Shown: one piece after another, positions 19,863 through 21,628 of the stretch | Position numbering within the stretch: position 1 is the stretch's first letter | Layout of the letters: each line of letters starts with the position of its first letter | DNA from: Saprolegnia diclina VS20 | Taxonomy: Eukaryota; Oomycota; Saprolegniomycetes; Saprolegniales; Saprolegniaceae | Reading direction: 5' to 3' | NCBI RefSeq assembly: GCF_000281045.1 | Contig: NW_008246082.1 | Location: forward strand, 293,524-315,151 | DNA length: 21,628 nt | Notes under the pieces: model-generated | The model's input: only the letters and a program-made list of their open reading frames with translations | The model's database searches: none | Told to the model about the DNA's origin: nothing | Position numbers and translations under genes: made by a program

Positions 19863-20018
19863 CTTGCCAAATATGCCACTTCCGCAAGCATTTTACCCAT
19901 ATAGAGTGGATTTAACCTGCAAAAAACCTAGGCAACGGCGTTCAAATCCGCCATTGGCCAATATGAGAGCGAATAAGCCAATGGGAGGCGAGGTAGGTGG
20001 CAGGACGGCAATTCTGCA
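19863..20018. promoter_or_regulatory. Bidirectional promoter with a tight CCAAT cluster (MIOS and MSS51-like)
   Basis: The divergent start codons are 156 bp apart. Three CCAAT pentamers lie within 30 bp: reverse at 19953-19957 and forward at 19958-19962 and 19978-19982, the first two abutting as ATTGGCCAAT. This is the densest CCAAT cluster I noticed in the window and resembles the other divergent promoter at 11087-11184. NF-Y binding is inferred from the motif alone. Confidence 0.5.
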
Positions 20019-20801
20019 ATGTGGCAGCAGCCGCCGACCACCTGGGACGACTTTAGCCGGTGGGCCGCGCCCGTGCTCAAGGAGACCGCGCCCATCGAGG
20101 AACTCAGCTATGCCCACTCGCGCTCCATGACGATCCTCAAGGCGCTGGAACGCGCCAAGCTTTTGTCCACGCCCGGCGTCCAGCACAAGAAGCACAAAAC
20201 GACGGTCGCGCCCACCAAGAAGAAGCTCGTGCTGCACATTGTTGGCGCGGATCAGCGCGAAGGAACCTCCGTGCCCGCGACGCTCAAGGTGTTTGAGGTG
20301 CTGCTCGCTGCCTTTGGAAGCGCGGGCCAGCCCGACCACGGCTACGAAGAACTCGTGCTCGTCCTCATTGGGCCTAACGTCGAGCAGCGTCTACATGGCA
20401 CAGCGTCCACGAGCGCGATCCCCGGCAGCGACAAGAGCGTCTGCGTCGTGTACGCGTCGGAGCTCTGGTCGGAGCACCTTGCAGGCCCGATGTATCTGTC
20501 GCCGTCGGCCATTTTTTGCTTCAACGCTGGCGTGTGGGGCTACGACGAGTGGCTTCCGACGTTTGCGCTCATGATGACCGAAGAGCCCAAAACGCCGATC
20601 GTCATCACGTCGTACAACGCACTCGAGGCGATCGACGACGCCGACTGCCTCGACGATTTGGAAATGGCGTTTGTCTGGCGCTGGCGGCACGAAGTGAACG
20701 CATTCTGGTGCCTCACGCAGCGCGCGACGCAGCACACGCTGCCGGACCGCGTCTTGAACGAAAACCAGTCGTGGCAGTGCATCGCAGCGACCCCCCACTA
20801 A
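20019..20801 (+). CDS. Protein resembling the MSS51 C-terminal domain, 260 aa
   Basis: A single-exon frame from ATG 20019 to TAA 20799-20801. The pattern of conserved pieces fits the domain shared by the C-termini of MSS51 and its relatives: LVLHIVGADQREG (near residues 69-81), ELVLVLIGPNVE (near 109-120), a central VCVVYAS strand, AIFCFNAGVWGYDEWLPTF (near 166-184), then TPIVITSYNALEAIDDADCL (near 192-211). Fungal Mss51 controls mitochondrial COX1 mRNA translation. Animal and protist proteins with this domain often carry an N-terminal MYND zinc finger. None is present here: the first 65 residues have no Cys/His cluster, only a basic Lys-rich segment (KKHKTTVAPTKKK). Function is therefore uncertain. 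The assignment is from remembered family pattern, not a search. A polyadenylation signal follows the stop. Confidence 0.8.
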   Translation: MWQQPPTTWDDFSRWAAPVLKETAPIEELSYAHSRSMTILKALERAKLLSTPGVQHKKHKTTVAPTKKKLVLHIVGADQREGTSVPATLKVFEVLLAAFGSAGQPDHGYEELVLVLIGPNVEQRLHGTASTSAIPGSDKSVCVVYASELWSEHLAGPMYLSPSAIFCFNAGVWGYDEWLPTFALMMTEEPKTPIVITSYNALEAIDDADCLDDLEMAFVWRWRHEVNAFWCLTQRATQHTLPDRVLNENQSWQCIAATPH

Positions 20802-20837
20802 CGTGCATTGGCCTGCGTCGGTCGTTGATAGGCCATC

Positions 20838-20843
20838 AATAAA
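20838..20843 (+). terminator. Polyadenylation signal AATAAA
   Basis: A canonical AATAAA hexamer begins 37 nt after the stop codon of the MSS51-like gene, at the expected distance for a short 3' untranslated region. It is the only canonical signal I noticed just downstream of a gene in this window. Confidence 0.5.
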
Positions 20844-20943
20844 CGTATAAACTTTTTCGTGTGTAGCGACGATATATGGCATGCTTGCAACCCTCGACAT
20901 TCGATACGCCATAGCGTCAGACAATAAGCTGCGAGGTGCTGGA

Positions 20944-21399
20944 AATAATTCCAGCATTTTTCATTGCTTTCTACATTTTGGCCACGCACCGCTACGGCAG
21001 GCGTGAGGCTTGTCGATTCCGAATCGAATCTTTTGCAATTTTCACCAATCGCTGGGATATTCTCAGGGGCGCTTTCTCTAGCTCTAGAGAGGTCGTATGC
21101 CAACGTGCGTGGCTATCAAAGACTTGCAAGCATATATATAACTCGCCAACGATTTTTTTCCAGCATATTTCGTCTAGATATTCAACGCGAGCCCATGCAT
21201 GGCGCTCTCAGCCTTCATAATTCTAGACAGATGTCCTTGGCCACTGAAATGACCCCAGCGTTGTGGCTACGCGCATATAGCGTGGTTTCGAAAATGCCAT
21301 TTTATTCTAATCAATGCACTGAAAAATCACACAGGAATAACACCTAGTGAACCTCACTAGCGACTTGTAGTGGGCCGTTGAAAATAATCCCAGCATTTT
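20944..21399. repeat. Dispersed 17-bp near-identical repeat
   Basis: AATAATTCCAGCATTTT at 20944-20960 recurs as AATAATCCCAGCATTTT at 21383-21399, matching at 16 of 17 positions. A weaker relative (TTTTTTCCAGCATATTTC) lies near 21156-21173. The copies are on the same strand about 440 bp apart. They may mark the ends or internal repeats of an unidentified element; no coding capacity lies between them. Confidence 0.5.
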
Positions 21400-21449
21400 C
21401 CAATATTTACTTGACGCAAAGCTTGTTGCCGTCGCTGCGCTTGATCTTG

Positions 21450-21478
21450 AATGTCGACATTGAGTTATCAATGTCGAC
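21450..21478. repeat. 12-bp palindrome with a second half copy 20 bp on
   Basis: AATGTCGACATT at 21450-21461 is a perfect palindrome. The 9-mer AATGTCGAC repeats at 21470-21478, exactly 20 bp later. About 50 bp further on, TATCCGGA is directly repeated at 21527-21534 and 21539-21546, 12 bp apart. Such spacing is typical of protein-binding sites on one DNA face, possibly upstream of a gene beyond the window. That role is speculative. Confidence 0.45.
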
Positions 21479-21628
21479 CTCAAGTGGTCAAGCGCTTTTA
21501 TAGAAGCGGCAATGGCGGTGCATATGTATCCGGAAGCTTATCCGGATGAAAGGTGCTCGGCGTCGTTGCTCGGCAGCGTGGTGACGTGGTTTGAAGTTTT
21601 TTATGGAGTCGTATGTTTTGTTCGATAT

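Larger units (their letters stand above)
20844..21628. other. Right-hand AT-richer spacer with short repeats
   Basis: I see no credible gene here. Open frames are short and AT-rich. The stretch contains a 6-bp inverted repeat CTGGAAATAATTCCAG at 20938-20953, TATATATA near 21133, and the repeats listed separately. An ATG at about 21615 near the end of the window cannot be judged because the frame runs off the edge. Confidence 0.55.

Noticed and set aside
1-21628. CRISPR arrays, bacterial operons, phage, toxin or viral genes
   Set aside because: There are no regularly spaced repeats, no Shine-Dalgarno-linked gene strings and no matching proteins. Genes with many small spliceosomal introns mark eukaryotic nuclear DNA.

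Overview
The window is nuclear DNA of a eukaryote with a compact genome. The best fit is an oomycete, probably a Saprolegniales-type water mould. This rests on dense genes with many tiny introns (most 40-57 bp), GC-rich coding exons set in less GC-rich spacers, short divergent promoters, and a conserved eukaryotic gene content (vigilin, folylpolyglutamate synthase, the GATOR2 subunit MIOS, an MSS51-like protein). The lineage call is an inference from style; no species marker is present. I placed 37 introns by hand, requiring GT-AG ends, an unbroken reading frame and a total length divisible by three in every gene.

Layout. 1-3347: a spacer of more than 3 kb with no credible gene. 3371-4180 (+): a single-exon hypothetical protein of 269 aa. 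4181-5081: spacer. 5082-9348 (+): a 10-exon gene for a 1282-aa vigilin-type protein with about 14 KH repeats behind an N-terminal coiled coil that resembles Bfr1. 9434-11086 (-): an 8-exon FolC/FPGS gene of 435 aa, tail-to-tail with vigilin. 11185-16115 (+): a large gene of about 14 exons (about 1446 aa) that I do not recognise, with a weak EF-hand-like loop, divergent from FPGS across 98 bp. 16165-19862 (-): a 9-exon MIOS/SEA4 orthologue of 1107 aa, tail-to-tail with the previous gene across only 49 bp. 20019-20801 (+): a single-exon 260-aa protein resembling the C-terminal domain of MSS51, divergent from MIOS across 156 bp. 20802-21628: spacer with short repeats and palindromes.

The genes are not an operon or a cassette. 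They are independent housekeeping-type genes in alternating orientation. Both head-to-head spacers carry three CCAAT pentamers.

The most interesting points are (1) an apparent natural fusion of a Bfr1-like coiled coil to the vigilin KH array, two proteins that are separate partners in yeast; (2) the intron style: nearly all introns end in TAG, none starts GTAAGT/GTGAGT, introns of length 3n look under-represented, and almost all 3n introns stop translation if retained, sometimes only through the acceptor TAG itself; (3) one exceptional 42-bp intron that is fully open and could give a protein isoform; and (4) a shared TATCAA-N9-TTGATA hairpin in two unrelated introns.
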